Shown: positions 7,982-18,600 of the stretch, piece by piece
How the letters are laid out: every line of letters starts with the position of its first letter
How positions within the stretch are numbered: position 1 is the stretch's first letter
Assembly (NCBI RefSeq): GCF_021044425.1
Contig: NZ_JAJNEC010000007.1
Coordinates: forward strand, 620,001 to 684,000
Source of the DNA: Niabella pedocola
GTDB lineage: Bacteria; Bacteroidota; Bacteroidia; Chitinophagales; Chitinophagaceae
Direction: 5' to 3'
DNA length: 64,000 nucleotides
The notes under the pieces: model-generated
Database searches by the model: none
What the model was told of the DNA's origin: nothing
What the model saw: only the letters and a program-made list of their open reading frames with translations
Program-made: the position numbers and the translations under genes

Positions 7982-10555
7982 TTATAATGGTACAAGTGTG
8001 TATTGTTTTCCTTTAACCGTTTTAAAATCGATGGTGTAGCCTTTTTCCGCAGGCAGGTCTGCCAGCTTCGCTTCCTGATTTTTTTTATAGGGCGGTTGAC
8101 CATAAGCGGTAAGCAAAGGGTTGGAATCGACATCCGCTGCAGCTGCAGCTTTTACTTCCGCTACTCTTACAGGAATCGATGTGCGTACCCGGCAGGCGCC
8201 ACCGGATCCGGAGATTACCGTGGCCTGCACAAGGCGGCCACCGGCCCATTCAATATTCCATTGAAAGTTTCCGCGGGCCTTGATACCCTTTATCGATCCT
8301 TTTTCCCAAACAGCAGGCAATGCCGGTAATAACGCGATCGATCCGTCATGACTTTGCAACAACATCTCGGTGATGCCGGCTGTAGCTCCAAAATTGCCAT
8401 CGATCTGAAACGGAGGATGGGCATCAAACAGGTTGGGGTAGGTACCGCCTCCGCCCATGGTTTCTCTTGATTGCCTGGGATCAATATAGGTAAACGCATC
8501 GCTGAGTATCTTATAGGCATGATCCCCATCCTGCAGCCGTGCCCACCAATTGATCTTCCAGGCCATGCTCCAGCCGGTGCTTACATCGCCCCTGAAAATT
8601 AATGATTGTTTGGCAGCAGCAGCCAGTTCCGGCGTCTCACCTACATTGATCTGGCTGCCGGGATACAATCCGAACAGGTGCGATAAATGCCGGTGCTTAT
8701 CTTTGGGATCATCCCAGTCTTTAAACCACTCCTGCAACTGGCCATACTGACCAATATGATAAGGGTATAGTTGGTGCGTTACCGCTTCCAGCTCTTTTGC
8801 AAACGCAGCATCCGTGCCCAGTATCTTTGCAGATTTGATCACCGCCGTAAACAGTTCGCGTATAATAGACATGTCCATAGTACTGGCCATCGTCAGCTGG
8901 TATTCTTTTTCTTTTATTTTTATGGTATTTTCCGGCGATGTGGACGGGTTGGTAACCCAATAGCCCGAAGCCGGGTCTTTCACCAGCCAGTGCAGTAAGA
9001 ATTGGGCCGCCCCTTTCATCAGGGGGTATGCCTCTTTTTGGAGGAATTGTTTATCTCCGGTAAAAAGATAATGTTCCCACAAATGGGTGGAGAACCAACC
9101 GCCTGCCATGGGCCAGCAACTCCAGCGTGGCATTCCCCGCGGGTCATCCCATCCCTGCCCGCCGGGCGGTGAGGTTTTAGCCCAGAGATCCGAATTATGA
9201 TGTGTTACCCAGCCTTCTGTAATGCCATAATTCGTTTTTGCTGTAACGGCACCATTTACCGCCAGTTCCTTCATAAAATCAAACAAGGGCTGATGGCATT
9301 CAGATAGATTGGTATTCTCCGCCAGCCAATAGTTCATCTCTGTGTTGATATTGGTGGTATAGTTACTGCCCCAGGGCGGCTGCACATGATCATTCCAGAT
9401 GCCCTGGAGATTGGTGGGCCGCGCGCCCGGGCGGGAAGCCGCAATCATAAGGTAGCGTCCAAACTGGTAATACAGGCTCTGCAGCGCAAAATCATCCGGC
9501 GCTTTTGCAAAGCGCTTCAACCGTTCGTCTGTGGGCATATTCAGCCTGGCGGCATCGGCACCCAGGTTGATCGACACCCGGTTAAACAAGGATTGATAAT
9601 CGTTTATATGAGCAGCCCGCAACGCTGCATATTTCTTTTGCAAGGCTTTATTCAGATTAGCCGTTGCCTCAACAGATGGATCTTTGCCCTCCTTTCCCGG
9701 CGATTTATCGAAGCCGTTAAAACTGGTTGCTTCCGAAAGATAAATGGTCACGGCATTGGCCCCGGATACCACCAGGGCGGTATCCCTGCGGTTTACAGAT
9801 CCGCCTTCGGTGATAATTTTTGCGCGCACTTCAAAATTCATACCTTCCCCATTCCAGTCGTCGTATACAACCTGCTGCGGTTCATACTCGCGATTCGCCA
9901 CAAACTTCGGAGCTTTTCCTTTCAGCACCAGCAGGTCCTTGCCGCCATTTTCCGTACGGTATTTCAGTTTACTGGTCAGCCCCGCCTGAAAACTGATGGC
10001 ATTTTTTTTATCCGCCGTAATGCGGATCATCATGATCTTATCCGGATGACTGATAAAGGTTTCCCTTGTATACTGCACGCCGCCGGCTTTATAACGCACC
10101 GTGGCTGTAGCATTGGCCAGGTCCAGATCCCGGTAATATTCCGCGGCCTGTGTATCTTTTAATGAAAGATTGAGCCAGAGATCTGCCAGCGGCAGGTAGC
10201 GGGCCGAATAAGGACCATGCATCTTTTTCCATACAACCGCTGCACTATCATAGTTACCGGCAGCGACAAGCCGCCTTACCTTTTCCAGTATCGCCGGGCC
10301 TTCCGGCTGATTGCCCGGGTTAGGCGCACCGGACCAAAGCGTATTGTCATTTAACTGGTAGCGTTCCTTTACAACACCTCCAAACACCATGGCACCGGTT
10401 TTTGCATTGCCCAATGGCAGTGCTTCCTCCCAAATAGTAGCGGGTTGGGTATACCAGAGTTTGAGGGCATTTCCGGAGCTGCCGGTTTGCGCATTCAGGG
10501 TCCACCCCGGCATCGCCATTGACAAAAAGATCAAAATTTTTTTCATTGTATTCAA
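7982..10555 (-). CDS. GH95 alpha-L-fucosidase
   Basis: The 857-residue protein starts MNTMKK (10555) or MKK (10546) and has a signal peptide ending near LNAQ. The GH95 N-terminal signature LWYTQPATIWEEALPLGN lies at 33-50. The inverting active-site region WNDHVQPPWGSNYTTNINTEMNYW gives Asn402 and Asn404, equivalent to the paired asparagines of the Bifidobacterium enzyme. SPEN and DGNFGA motifs further on match the expected acid and substrate-binding regions. Most characterised members release terminal alpha-1,2-fucose; a few act on L-galactose. It is the second fucosidase family in this PUL, next to GH31 and GH2. Confidence 0.94.
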   Translation of the reverse strand: MNTMKKILIFLSMAMPGWTLNAQTGSSGNALKLWYTQPATIWEEALPLGNAKTGAMVFGGVVKERYQLNDNTLWSGAPNPGNQPEGPAILEKVRRLVAAGNYDSAAVVWKKMHGPYSARYLPLADLWLNLSLKDTQAAEYYRDLDLANATATVRYKAGGVQYTRETFISHPDKIMMIRITADKKNAISFQAGLTSKLKYRTENGGKDLLVLKGKAPKFVANREYEPQQVVYDDWNGEGMNFEVRAKIITEGGSVNRRDTALVVSGANAVTIYLSEATSFNGFDKSPGKEGKDPSVEATANLNKALQKKYAALRAAHINDYQSLFNRVSINLGADAARLNMPTDERLKRFAKAPDDFALQSLYYQFGRYLMIAASRPGARPTNLQGIWNDHVQPPWGSNYTTNINTEMNYWLAENTNLSECHQPLFDFMKELAVNGAVTAKTNYGITEGWVTHHNSDLWAKTSPPGGQGWDDPRGMPRWSCWPMAGGWFSTHLWEHYLFTGDKQFLQKEAYPLMKGAAQFLLHWLVKDPASGYWVTNPSTSPENTIKIKEKEYQLTMASTMDMSIIRELFTAVIKSAKILGTDAAFAKELEAVTHQLYPYHIGQYGQLQEWFKDWDDPKDKHRHLSHLFGLYPGSQINVGETPELAAAAKQSLIFRGDVSTGWSMAWKINWWARLQDGDHAYKILSDAFTYIDPRQSRETMGGGGTYPNLFDAHPPFQIDGNFGATAGITEMLLQSHDGSIALLPALPAVWEKGSIKGIKARGNFQWNIEWAGGRLVQATVISGSGGACRVRTSIPVRVAEVKAAAAADVDSNPLLTAYGQPPYKKNQEAKLADLPAEKGYTIDFKTVKGKQYTLVPL

Positions 10556-10658
10556 TATAACCCAACCATTAAGACAGAAGGTACATGAAGCACCATCGCA
10601 TCATATCCGGCCGAACGAAACGTTCCTTCTTAACGGTTGTATAAAAACTATGTTTGTG

Positions 10659-13154
10659 CTACAGATCCAAGAAAGCCATGGGCAACTTACCCGATCTGGC
10701 GTTTACCACTACCCGCTCCTTCCCTTTTTCTATACTGATAAGTGCCCGGCCGTTATAAAACTGTACATATCTGGATCCTGAAGCGGTGCCCAGGTCATCC
10801 AGCAAACGGCCATCTCCCGTTAATCCAAAACGAATCCAGTCCGTTGCATCCAGGCAGCGTACACCTTTATCATCCAGGAGTTGCGCCTGAAGGGTAACGA
10901 TACCGCCCGCTTCTTTTATTTTCTTCAGCTCCAAACGCGCGGGCTTTGTCCATTTCTCGGTCTGGTATTCAAAGCGGATCTCATCGGTAACCGTTTCCTT
11001 TCCTTTTTTGGCCACTACCTTAACCTCATACTGTCCTTTTTTCAACAACACATTCCAGCGCAGACCGGCGGCAGGGAAATCCTGGCTGTTCCGTTTTTTT
11101 GTGCCCAGCGATCTGCCGTTCACAAACAGTTCCGCAACATCACAATTGGAATACACCTTGATCATTTTTTCTTCATCCTCGTTGCCCCAGCGCACCGGCC
11201 AGCTATGTCCATAAATATGCGCCATGGGCTTGTTGGTCCAGTAAGACTGAAACACATAATAGGCTTCTTTTTTAGTAAGATCCCGTTCCACCACGCCTTT
11301 CTGATTCATATACGGAATGGGATTATCCGGACGTACCGGTGTTGAAAAATCTTTGAACGGCCACTGTGCCGTACCGGTGAGCCAGGGCATGGTTTCCTGT
11401 TCTTTAAGATGCCAGTCTACCAGGTTGCAAAGATAGGTTTCACTCCAATCGCCGTCTTTGGATGCACGGGCGGCACCGCCGTATAACGAGGCATCTCCTG
11501 CACGTTCATCGGCAGCGCCGGCGGCCTTAATATTCTGTAAAGACTTATCCGGATTTTCAGAATGTCTTCCGGCATGACTATCGCCGCCCCATTCCACATG
11601 CAGGAAATGATCTACATTATCAAACTCAGCTTTGGTTACTTCCTTATACTCTGTATAGATACCCCGGTACCAGCCAGCCCAGATCGACGGAGAGTACACA
11701 TCTACTATATCCTTACAAAAATCGCAACGACGAATGGCCGTTTTACGGGATGGATCCAGGCGATGCGAAAGGTCGTTCAGCTCCTTCATAAACTGCCGGA
11801 TCTTTTCCTTATCAAATTCAGGGAAATCACCCGGCCAGTCATTTTCATTACCCAGCCCCCAGATGATCACCGAAGGGTGGTTATAATGCTGTTCGATCAT
11901 ATTGGTGAGCATGCGCCGCGCCTGATCCTTATATACATCTCCGCCTAAACCACCCCGGCACCAGGGAATTTCTTCCCATACCAGGATTCCCAGGCTGTCG
12001 CATAAATTCAGAATGATCCGCGATTGCTGGTAATGGCCCAGCCGGATAAAATTCACTCCCATCTCTTTCATGGAAATCATTTCATCACGCATCATCTCTT
12101 CCGTCATAGCGGCGGCTACGCCGGCGTGATCTTCATGCCGGTGCGTACCTCGTAGCAACAACCGTTTACCATTCAGCAGGAACGGCCCGTGTTTTACAAA
12201 TTCAACATTCCGGAAGCCTATTTTGGTTCGCTCCTCACAAGCACCACCCGCCGTACGGATGGTAGTAACCAATGTATACAATGCGGGTGCTTCGGGCGAC
12301 CACAATTGAAGCCGGTTCACTTTCAATTCGTCAAAGCGGTACGCATTGTCGATAACGCCTTTTTTACGGATCTGCTGCAGTTCCTTTCCGTTCGGATCCA
12401 GCAGCTGCAGGGTCATTTCCGCACCACCATTCACGGACGAGGGGTTGTACAAGCGGGTGCGCACATTTACGCTACCGGATTTACCATCTTTGCCTGTTAC
12501 CGCTTCTGCAAAGACCTTGTCCAGGGAAACCTCCGGTGTATATACCAGGTTCAGATACCGGTACAAGCCTCCGTAAAGATTAAAATCCGAAAGATCGGAA
12601 GGGATCATTTCCAGGTCGCGCGAATTATCGCAGCGGATCGCTACCGGTACCTTTCCTTTAAATTGCTTTACCAGGCTATCCTGCTTCATAAAGGCATTTA
12701 CGGCCTCCGTAATGTCGGCCGCCCATTCATCATATCCTCCTACGTGGGTAGCCACCCGGGTTGTATACACATACACTTCCGTTTTTTGCCCGGCACCTTC
12801 AAAATGCAGCAGGGTGCGCCCCCTGGGATAAGGATTCTTAACAACAAGCTGTGTGCGGTACCAGGCAGGGCCCTGGTAATAATTTTCATCGGGGTCCACC
12901 GCATCCCGGGCATTCACGCAATGCGGCAATGTAACATTTGTCCACAACGGAACACTTTCCGGGTTTCCTTCTTTCACCGGCCGAACGGCTTCCCATACAC
13001 CGCCCAGGTCCTGCTTTAAAAACTGCCATTGATTGGTTAGCCGGGTACGTTGCTGGGCAGTGGCACTGGTACTGCAAAGTACTGCGATGGCCATATACAC
13101 CGGTAAAAGCGCCCGGCAACCCGTTATTAGACCTTTACACTTCGTTATAAACAT
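10659..13154 (-). CDS. GH2 beta-galactosidase-like glycosidase
   Basis: I choose ATG 13154, giving 831 residues with a signal peptide that ends near ATAQQ; a start at 13181 adds nine unlikely residues. Domain order is the N-terminal sugar-binding jelly roll (WYRTQL, FEGAGQKTEVYV), an immunoglobulin-like domain, and the TIM barrel with LLRGTHRHEDHAG. The acid/base WGLGNEND gives Glu437 and the nucleophile HVEWGGDSHAG gives Glu521. C-terminal DUF4982-like and Ig-like domains follow (NCDVAELFVNGRSLGTKKR). The family includes beta-galactosidases, glucuronidases and mannosidases; the sugar cannot be decided. The gene lies 39 bp after the fasciclin-type lipoprotein gene. Confidence 0.92.
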   Translation of the reverse strand: MFITKCKGLITGCRALLPVYMAIAVLCSTSATAQQRTRLTNQWQFLKQDLGGVWEAVRPVKEGNPESVPLWTNVTLPHCVNARDAVDPDENYYQGPAWYRTQLVVKNPYPRGRTLLHFEGAGQKTEVYVYTTRVATHVGGYDEWAADITEAVNAFMKQDSLVKQFKGKVPVAIRCDNSRDLEMIPSDLSDFNLYGGLYRYLNLVYTPEVSLDKVFAEAVTGKDGKSGSVNVRTRLYNPSSVNGGAEMTLQLLDPNGKELQQIRKKGVIDNAYRFDELKVNRLQLWSPEAPALYTLVTTIRTAGGACEERTKIGFRNVEFVKHGPFLLNGKRLLLRGTHRHEDHAGVAAAMTEEMMRDEMISMKEMGVNFIRLGHYQQSRIILNLCDSLGILVWEEIPWCRGGLGGDVYKDQARRMLTNMIEQHYNHPSVIIWGLGNENDWPGDFPEFDKEKIRQFMKELNDLSHRLDPSRKTAIRRCDFCKDIVDVYSPSIWAGWYRGIYTEYKEVTKAEFDNVDHFLHVEWGGDSHAGRHSENPDKSLQNIKAAGAADERAGDASLYGGAARASKDGDWSETYLCNLVDWHLKEQETMPWLTGTAQWPFKDFSTPVRPDNPIPYMNQKGVVERDLTKKEAYYVFQSYWTNKPMAHIYGHSWPVRWGNEDEEKMIKVYSNCDVAELFVNGRSLGTKKRNSQDFPAAGLRWNVLLKKGQYEVKVVAKKGKETVTDEIRFEYQTEKWTKPARLELKKIKEAGGIVTLQAQLLDDKGVRCLDATDWIRFGLTGDGRLLDDLGTASGSRYVQFYNGRALISIEKGKERVVVNARSGKLPMAFLDL

Positions 13155-13193
13155 AAACCTTTTCTCTCTTAAAAAAAGCATGCTGCCAAAACA

Positions 13194-13991
13194 TTATTTG
13201 GATGGATACAACGCTGTTCCATACACATGAATCACGCCATTGGTGGCCACAAAACCGATCGAACGGCTGTTACTGCGTTCATTGAATACGATGGGTGCAA
13301 TATCCGCGTTGTTTTGAATACGTAATGTAAATTTCCCCTGCGGGTCAAATCCATTGCCTCCTGCCGCGTTAAATCCGGGCAGGGAAGGATCCCAATATCC
13401 CAGCAGCGATTCCTTTGTGGTAACGCTATTGGGCGGTAACAAGGACTGCAGGGATTTACTATCAGCCCCCAGATCGTAATAATTGAATATGCCCTCTCCG
13501 ATCAGATACAAGAAAAAATTCTTCACCGTTTGTTTTGAATAATCTTCCCATTGCGTAGCAGGACGGGTTTGCGGCAACCCTGTGGTCGGGTTGATGACCG
13601 GGTTTCCACTTCCATCGAGGACTACGATCGGAAATGTAAAGAACAGGCCTTTATCCATTACCCCCGAGCTGTTAAAGCCCCGTACCGCATCATTATGCAG
13701 GAATATAAATGTTCTACCCTGCTTTTCATATTCCGAAAGGTCAAAACCGCAATAATCCAGGCCCTTCTTCATCCACCGGAATACGGTATCATTGGGCGCT
13801 TCCGGTGTGCCGTCGGCTCTTTTTAACAAGAACTCCTTAGCACTCATGTTGATATTCGGATCGAGTGTTTTCTTTTGATAATCATAATTCTTTTGCCGTT
13901 CCAGTCCCAGCAGTTTTTTACACCCGGGAAGAACAGTTGCGATCGCTGCAAATAGCAGGATGCTATTGATTGTAATTTTGAATATTTTCAT
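13194..13991 (-). CDS. Fasciclin (FAS1)-like lipoprotein in the SusE position
   Basis: The 265-residue protein has a lipoprotein signal with lipobox VLPGC (Cys24). The rest looks like one FAS1 domain: DLSEYEKQGRTFIFLHNDAVRGF in the H1-like region and, near the C-terminus, ATNGVIHVYGTALYP, close to the NGVIHVID motif of fasciclin domains. It sits directly after susD, where SusE/F-type glycan-binding lipoproteins normally lie. I infer an outer-membrane surface protein, possibly glycan-binding or adhesive. FAS1 assignment is from motif memory and the middle of the domain is divergent. Confidence 0.7.
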   Translation of the reverse strand: MKIFKITINSILLFAAIATVLPGCKKLLGLERQKNYDYQKKTLDPNINMSAKEFLLKRADGTPEAPNDTVFRWMKKGLDYCGFDLSEYEKQGRTFIFLHNDAVRGFNSSGVMDKGLFFTFPIVVLDGSGNPVINPTTGLPQTRPATQWEDYSKQTVKNFFLYLIGEGIFNYYDLGADSKSLQSLLPPNSVTTKESLLGYWDPSLPGFNAAGGNGFDPQGKFTLRIQNNADIAPIVFNERSNSRSIGFVATNGVIHVYGTALYPSK

Positions 13992-14058
13992 CTGTTGATG
14001 TTTTGATTATTGTCAAAGACCAGGCGTCATCTGCACCCCATGGCCATTTTCAGATTGT

Positions 14059-15633
14059 TTATCCGCCGTAGCCCGGGTTTTGAACCAGTTTTTTGTTGGC
14101 ATTTAACACACTCCGGTTTACGGGCCACAAAATCCTTCGCGGATCACTGAAGCCAATGGCCTCACCTGCAGGCGTACCGGCTGCAATCTGCCTTCTTCTC
14201 AATATCGGATCCATGATCTTAACCAGATTGCCTGTACGAACCAGGTCGAACCATCTTTTTCCTTCACCCACCAGCTCCAACTGACGCTCCTTCAGGATGG
14301 CATCGGCCAGTCCTGTTTGATCAGCCACCGGTGCGCTGCCCTCCACATACGCCGGAAGACCTGCTCTTACCCGTACAAAATTCAGGTACTTAAGTGCATT
14401 GGACGGATCGCCTGTGGCATTCAACGCTTCTGCATACAAAAGATACATATCCGCCAGGCGATACATTGGAAAATATACCGGAGCTTCCTTAAAATAATAG
14501 GTGGCCAGCTCGGTTGCGGTAGAGGCCTTCGTTGGGTTAGCGGGTGAGGCATACCATTTTATAAACCGGTCGCGGTTGGAACGGGTGGGATCGTTGCTTG
14601 CTGAATAGGGATCAATGGTTTGCTTCGGACGGATGTCTACAGGAGCAGGCGCAGCCACTGTTTGCGGCATCACCCAGTTGTTATACAGATCAATATCCAT
14701 AGCGATCGGTTTGTTATTGGCGGTCCATGAAGTGGTCATGCAGGCACAGTCGTTTTTCAGAAAATCCCAGTGAATACTCCAGATGGATTCGATGCTGGTA
14801 TTGGGCACCGTAAACAGGTTCTTCCAGGAGGCCTGGGGCTGAAGGTTGGTGCCGTTAACACCGGCGTACAAAGCCCCTGTAGGTCCTTTGGCCTTGAAGA
14901 GGTTCTTGATCCATACAATAGCATTGGCATAGTCATGCTTCCACATATATACATCTGCGAGTATGGCACAGATAGCGCCTTCCCCGAGTGTCCATACAGA
15001 AGCAGTTTGATTTTTTGTAACCAGGGAATAGGCATTGGTCAGGTCGGGGATGATTTGTTCATCAATCACTTTGGAAGCCGCTACACGGGGCTTTTCCAAT
15101 GAGTCGGATAAACTTTCCATCGGCGTGGTCCATATCGGTGCATCGCCCCATACCCGTACGATATAAAAATAACTGATGGCCCGCATGGCATAACTTTCGG
15201 CCAATGCCTTATCGATCACCGCCTGCGTAACCCTGCTATCTGTGGCAGCGGCACCCGGAATGTATTTGATATTGGCATTCGCTCTTCCGATTACAGTATA
15301 CAGCCCCGACCAATCAGAAAACTCATTGTCGGTTGTCAGCGCATTCATGGTAACCTCCGTGGTGGTAATTGTGGTATAGCTTAAAAAACGGTCGAAATTA
15401 TCCGAGCGGTAATCTCCCCAGAACAGTGCCCGCTCCTTATACTGTGCTTCGCCGATCATTTGTTGCTGGAACCCGGAGTACATCCCGGCTACAGCAGCAT
15501 TTACATCGTATAAGGTTTTATAGAATTTATTTTGCGCCACCTCCGACTGCGGCGAAAGATCAAGAAATTTTTTGCAACCGCTACCAACCGCAACGATACA
15601 AATGATGATGATGATATAATTGAGCTTTTTCAT
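14059..15633 (-). CDS. SusD/RagB family glycan-binding lipoprotein (PUL 1)
   Basis: The 524-residue protein has the lipobox GSGC (Cys20) followed by KKFLDLSPQSE, the typical mature SusD start. Tetratricopeptide-like helices follow, with the YAMRAISYFYIVRVWGDAPIW segment common to the family, and the C-terminal RLADMYLLYAEALN and ERQLELVGEGKRWFDLVRTG motifs. SusD proteins sit as a lid on the SusC porin and bind the glycan at the cell surface. It starts 9 bp after the susC stop, so the two are translated from one message. Confidence 0.96.
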   Translation of the reverse strand: MKKLNYIIIIICIVAVGSGCKKFLDLSPQSEVAQNKFYKTLYDVNAAVAGMYSGFQQQMIGEAQYKERALFWGDYRSDNFDRFLSYTTITTTEVTMNALTTDNEFSDWSGLYTVIGRANANIKYIPGAAATDSRVTQAVIDKALAESYAMRAISYFYIVRVWGDAPIWTTPMESLSDSLEKPRVAASKVIDEQIIPDLTNAYSLVTKNQTASVWTLGEGAICAILADVYMWKHDYANAIVWIKNLFKAKGPTGALYAGVNGTNLQPQASWKNLFTVPNTSIESIWSIHWDFLKNDCACMTTSWTANNKPIAMDIDLYNNWVMPQTVAAPAPVDIRPKQTIDPYSASNDPTRSNRDRFIKWYASPANPTKASTATELATYYFKEAPVYFPMYRLADMYLLYAEALNATGDPSNALKYLNFVRVRAGLPAYVEGSAPVADQTGLADAILKERQLELVGEGKRWFDLVRTGNLVKIMDPILRRRQIAAGTPAGEAIGFSDPRRILWPVNRSVLNANKKLVQNPGYGG

Positions 15634-15642
15634 TTTGTCGAT

Positions 15643-18600
15643 TTAAAAGTTAACATTGATTCCAAACCCATACTCTCTTCTTTTGGGATACTTTCCATTG
15701 TCGTAACCCGGCTGCAGTACATTGGTAGCACTGAACTCCGGATCGTATCCCCGGTAGTTGGTCCAGGTAAGCAGGTTGGTACCAAATACATAAACGGTTG
15801 CTCCTTTGAGGAGTATTTTCCTGGTGAGACTGGGCAGGAACATATATGAAAGCCGCAGGCTGGAAAGTCTTATGAAAGAAGCATCTTCAATAAAAATGCT
15901 GTTGGCATCTTTTTTCTCATTTCCCCTGTTCTTAAATTCCGGATAATACGGGTATTTGGCAATATCACCCTGTTTTCTCCATACATTGTACACCATTTCC
16001 GGACTTCCCGCACCGGTATTGGAGGGATAACTTTGTGCCGCTAACAATGCATTGTATACATGTGCTCCAAACGATGCATTCACCAGGAATGACAATGAAA
16101 ACTGCCCATAGTTAAGGTTGTTGAGGATACCCAGGTAAAACTTGGGTTGTGCATTGGCCAGGATCTGCCGGTCGCGGTCGTCGATCAGGCTGTCTTTATT
16201 GATATTTTCCCAGATCACGTCGCCCCCGCGCAACTTTCCTCCCGGATCATACAACTGGTGTACAGCACCGGTATACCGCTGTCCGTTGAATGTATATACA
16301 GGCACTCCGTTTTCATACAACGGTTTTCCATCACCGCCCAGTACCACCGTTAACCGGTCCCAGTTATCGCTATATGCATTCGACTCATTCCAAGCATATA
16401 CGCCCTGGTTCTTCCATCCGAAGAAGTTCCCGATCTTTCCGCCTTCTTCGATATACCATTTGTTGGCTACGATAAACGGTAATCCATCACCCAGCTTTTT
16501 AATGATGCTTTTTTCAAAAGAAATATTACCTCCGATTTCCCAGGTAATGCCTTTGCTGTTTTTTGCAAGAACAGGAGTACCCTTGGCCGAAAATTCCAAC
16601 CCGCGATTCTCCAATGTACCAATATTCACCTTTACATTATCGAAACCGGTTTCACCGGGAAGGGCTTTTTCATACAGCAGGTCCTTGGTGGTTTTAACGT
16701 AATAGTCGGCCGTAAACGTTAATCTTCCGCGGAAGAAGGTCAGATCCAGACCGGCATTTTGCTGTTGCGTTGTTTCCCAATGCACCGTTTCATTTCCGAA
16801 AGTGGGCGTGGTATAAGCCCCGCCTACACCGGCATAACTTCCGTTGAACGTGATCTTATTCAGGTAGTCGTTTGAACCGATACGGTCGTTACCCACCTGA
16901 CCGAAACCGATCCGGAACCGGCCATCCGATAATACATCTTTTGCCCAGTACATAAACTGTTCATCGGAAAACCGCCATCCTGCCGAAGCAGAATAAAAGT
17001 TACCATAGCGGGATTCACTACCAAAACGGGATGAACCATCCCGGCGGAAAATTCCGGCCAGTGTATATCTTCCTTTATAACTATAGTTTGCTCTTGCAAA
17101 CAAATTGGCTCCTGCGGTAAGGTCCGCATCCGAGTAAGTTTTGGAAGCCGTAAGGTAGGAAGGCTGCGTAATAAAGATTTCTTCACTCACCACATTGGCA
17201 TATTCAGAATGTGCCCGGTCGAAGCGTCTTTTATCCGCGCTCACCCCCAGCACGGCCTGCAGGTTATGATCGCTGTTAAATGTTTTACTGTAGTTAAAAA
17301 ACGACTGGTATTCCCAGGAAAATGTTTTTTGCATATCGTTGGCACCCGTATTCTGGTCTTTATTGGCCGAAACATATCTTGGAGAGAACAATAAGTTCTG
17401 GCGGTTATCCAGCATGGCATTAAACGTGGTGGTAAACAACAGGTCTTTTGTGATCTTGTACTGCATCGAGTTTGCAAACTGGATGGAGAACACATCTGTT
17501 TTATTGGTTTCATATATGGCATTGGCCACCGGGTTCCGTTTGGAGCCCACATAGCTGGTTAACGATCCATCCGGGTAATAGATCAGCGAAAATGCCGGCC
17601 GGTCAAATGCAACGACCACCGTTCGCGCAACCGGTACTTCATTGCCTGTTTGGTACATCATAGAAACATTGCTCACATATTTGAGCCGGGGTGAAGCCTG
17701 GTATTCAATATTGCTCCGCACCTGTACCCGTTTGATATAACTGTTCAAAATGATCGACTTGTCATTAAGATAATTCACCCCGGTATAATAGCTGAGCCCT
17801 TTCTGTCCGCCGCTGATGCCCAGGTTCACCTGCTGCCGGTCGCCCAGGTTCCCCAGCAGCAACTGTTGCAGGTCGTTATCGGCGTTAAAACCCGGGTTCA
17901 GCGAATCGGTATTTCCACCGGTACCACCTGTGGGGTTGGCAGATTGTATTCTTCTGAATTCGCGTACTTCGGCGGAATTATTCTGTGGTAATTTATGTGC
18001 AAGTCTTCCAAAAATGCGGGAATAATTCAGGTCGATGCGGGCCCGGCCTTCTTTGCCTTTTTTTGTAGTAATGATGATTACGCCGTTGGCGGCACGTGCC
18101 CCGTAAATAGCCGCGGATGCAGCATCTTTTAATACTTCGATCCGCTCAATGTCCATCGGGTTGATGCGGGCGCCATCAGGATTAATGACACCATCCACAA
18201 GGTACAAAGGCCCGTTACCACCGTTAAGAGTGGAAGCTCCGCGGATCTGGATCGAGCCCTCGGCACCCGGAGCCCCGCCCCCGTCATTCACTACCAAAAC
18301 CCCGGCGGCCTGCCCTTGCAACGCATCAAACAAATTGACGGGCTGCCGCTCCTCTATCTGTTTGGAGCTGATCGAGGAAATTGCGCCGGTAACATCCCGC
18401 TTTCGCTGGGTTCCGTATCCAACCACCACAATTTCATCAAGATCGCTCAATGCCTGTTTAAGCACTACATCAACGGTGTGGTCCTCACTCAGCACTTTTT
18501 CAGCATTGGCAAAACCAACGGCCGAAAAAACCAGGGTACCTTTTCCATCGGGAACCTGGATCGAAAACCGCCCCGAAGAGTCGGTCATAGTACCCCGATC

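Noticed and set aside
7974..8133. Upstream start for the GH31 gene
   Set aside because: The extension overlaps the GH95 coding region and would bury the signal peptide; ATG 7974 gives a proper signal.
9386..10162. 258-codon plus-strand frame opposite the GH95 gene
   Set aside because: It is antisense to a clear glycosidase, has no family features, and is explained by the base composition of the opposite gene.
12189..13019. 276-codon plus-strand frame opposite the GH2 gene
   Set aside because: It is antisense to a GH2 gene with both catalytic glutamates and shows no domain content of its own.
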